Positions 4,629 through 5,648 of a stretch of 5,648 bases of DNA are shown here, one piece after another. The translations under genes were made by a program, and so were the position numbers. The DNA comes from Nitrosomonas sp. (lineage in GTDB: Bacteria > Pseudomonadota > Gammaproteobacteria > Burkholderiales > Nitrosomonadaceae), in the NCBI GenBank assembly GCA_021774205.1, contig JAJFJI010000357.1, forward strand, positions 1 through 5,648. The letters are read 5' to 3'. How positions within the stretch are numbered: the first letter of the stretch is position 1; every line of letters starts with the position of its first letter. The notes beneath the pieces are model-generated. The model was not told the DNA's origin. It searched no databases and saw only the letters and a list, made by a program, of their open reading frames with translations.

Positions 4629-5648
4629 ATGCAATTGATTCAAAAAGCGTTAACTTTTGACGATGTTTTGCTGGTTCCCGCCCATTCAACGGTTTTACCA
4701 CGCGATGCAAGCTTAAGCACACAACTCACCCGCACTATTTCACTCAATATTCCAATCATATCTGCCGCCATGGATACAGTGACGGAGGCGCGTCTAGCTA
4801 TTACCATTGCACAAGAAGGTGGTATCGGCATTCTTCATAAAAACATGTCGATAGAATCCCAGGCAGCGCAGGTTGCAAAGGTCAAACGTTTTGAAAGTGG
4901 CGTGGTTAAAGATCCCATTACAATTCCCCAGACGATGACAGTGCAGGCAGTACTGGATTTAATCCATCAGCATAAAATCTCTGGCTTGCCGGTGGTACAA
5001 GGCAGCAAAGTAGTAGGGATAGTCACCAACCGGGATCTACGTTTCGAAACAAATCTGGAACAACCGATCAAAAGCATCATGACCCCAAAAAAACGACTCA
5101 TTACGGTCAAAGAAGGTGCTACCCGTGAAGAAGCCATGGCTTTACTGCGCAAACACCGGCTAGAAAGAGTATTAGTAGTAAATGATGATTTTGAACTGCG
5201 CGGCCTGATTACCGTTAAGGATATTACCCGGATATCAGAACATCCCCATGCTAGCAAGGACGATCAGGGTCGCTTGCGCGTTGGTGCTGCCATCGGTGTC
5301 GGGGAAGGCAGCGATGAGCGGACAGAAGCACTCGTTAAAGCGGGTGCCGATGTAATTGTCGTCGACACCGCGCACGGACACTCACAAGGCGTTCTTGATA
5401 GGATCGCGTGGGTAAAAAAACATTTCACGCATATTCAAGTCATTGGCGGCAATGTCGCCACCGCTTCCGCTGCCAAGGCTATGGTTGATAGCGGCGCGGA
5501 TGCCGTGAAAGTCGGCATTGGCCCTGGCTCAATCTGCACCACACGAATTGTCGCGGGTGTCGGCGTGCCACAAATCACCGCCATCCATAATGTATCAGAG
5601 GCACTAAAAGGCACTGGTATTCCGATGATCGCGGATGGCGGTATCCGC
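4629..5648 (+). CDS. guaB: IMP dehydrogenase, 3' end cut by the window
   Basis: The first 340 residues of the enzyme that oxidises IMP to XMP with NAD+, the committed step of GMP synthesis in the cytoplasm. The ATG at 4629 gives the standard N-terminus MQLIQKALTFDDVLLVPAHS. The catalytic barrel includes PIISAAMDTVTE (42-53), VDTAHGHS (245-252) and GIGPGSICTTRIVAGVGVPQ (296-315), with the active-site nucleophile Cys303. Two CBS domains (about 93-148 and 152-205) are inserted in the barrel; in this family they bind purine nucleotides and tune activity. The reading frame is intact to the last base and ends in the ADGGIR motif. Relatives have about 486-488 residues, so roughly 145, including the mobile flap, are missing to the right. 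guaA often follows guaB but is not visible here. Confidence 0.98.
   Translation, partial: MQLIQKALTFDDVLLVPAHSTVLPRDASLSTQLTRTISLNIPIISAAMDTVTEARLAITIAQEGGIGILHKNMSIESQAAQVAKVKRFESGVVKDPITIPQTMTVQAVLDLIHQHKISGLPVVQGSKVVGIVTNRDLRFETNLEQPIKSIMTPKKRLITVKEGATREEAMALLRKHRLERVLVVNDDFELRGLITVKDITRISEHPHASKDDQGRLRVGAAIGVGEGSDERTEALVKAGADVIVVDTAHGHSQGVLDRIAWVKKHFTHIQVIGGNVATASAAKAMVDSGADAVKVGIGPGSICTTRIVAGVGVPQITAIHNVSEALKGTGIPMIADGGIR

Noticed and set aside
4640..5257. Minus-strand frames inside guaB
   Set aside because: guaB is unambiguous in this stretch and the antisense products are Ser/Arg/Val-rich shadows.

Overview
The window looks like chromosome of a low-to-moderate GC betaproteobacterium. 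A Nitrosomonas-like or other Nitrosomonadales host is my best guess, from the DUF4124 gene beside guaB and the PhoP/PhoQ-type pair with a PepSY gene in front. This placement is an inference and I could not test it. There are six complete genes, one gene cut by the right edge (guaB), and possibly the tail of another gene at the left edge. I see no tRNA, rRNA, CRISPR array, insertion sequence or phage gene.

Layout. Bases 1-319 are mostly non-coding. They hold a possible gene end (to 54), a four-copy TACA array phased at 10-11 bp (78-112), a strong inverted repeat (135-159) and two TTGACA hexamers (231 and 263). Next comes an outer-membrane-type lipoprotein with a Gly/Met/Arg low-complexity insert (320-814). 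A 145-bp AT-rich gap follows, in which I see no convincing terminator. Then comes a secreted His/Tyr-rich protein (960-1292), closed by a long stem-loop (1302-1345). After that lies a set of three same-strand genes: a small exported PepSY protein (1384-1680), a PhoP-like response regulator (1731-2426) and a PhoQ-like sensor kinase (2423-3754, overlapping the regulator by ATGA). A hairpin terminator at 3752-3772 ends it. Convergent to it is a periplasmic DUF4124 protein on the minus strand (4332-3877). A 296-bp divergent intergenic region carries the guaB promoter, and guaB (IMP dehydrogenase) runs off the right edge after 340 codons.

How the genes may work together. The left two thirds reads as an envelope-sensing module: PhoQ-like kinase, PhoP-like regulator, a PepSY protein that could modulate the sensor from the periplasm, and two unusual envelope proteins upstream that could be targets. 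The phased TACA array matches the architecture that OmpR-family regulators bind. On the minus strand it reads GTAAA-N5-GTAAA, and an 11-bp piece of it recurs just before the regulator start codon. This link is an inference. guaB and the DUF4124 gene are housekeeping or conserved neighbours with no evident tie to the module.
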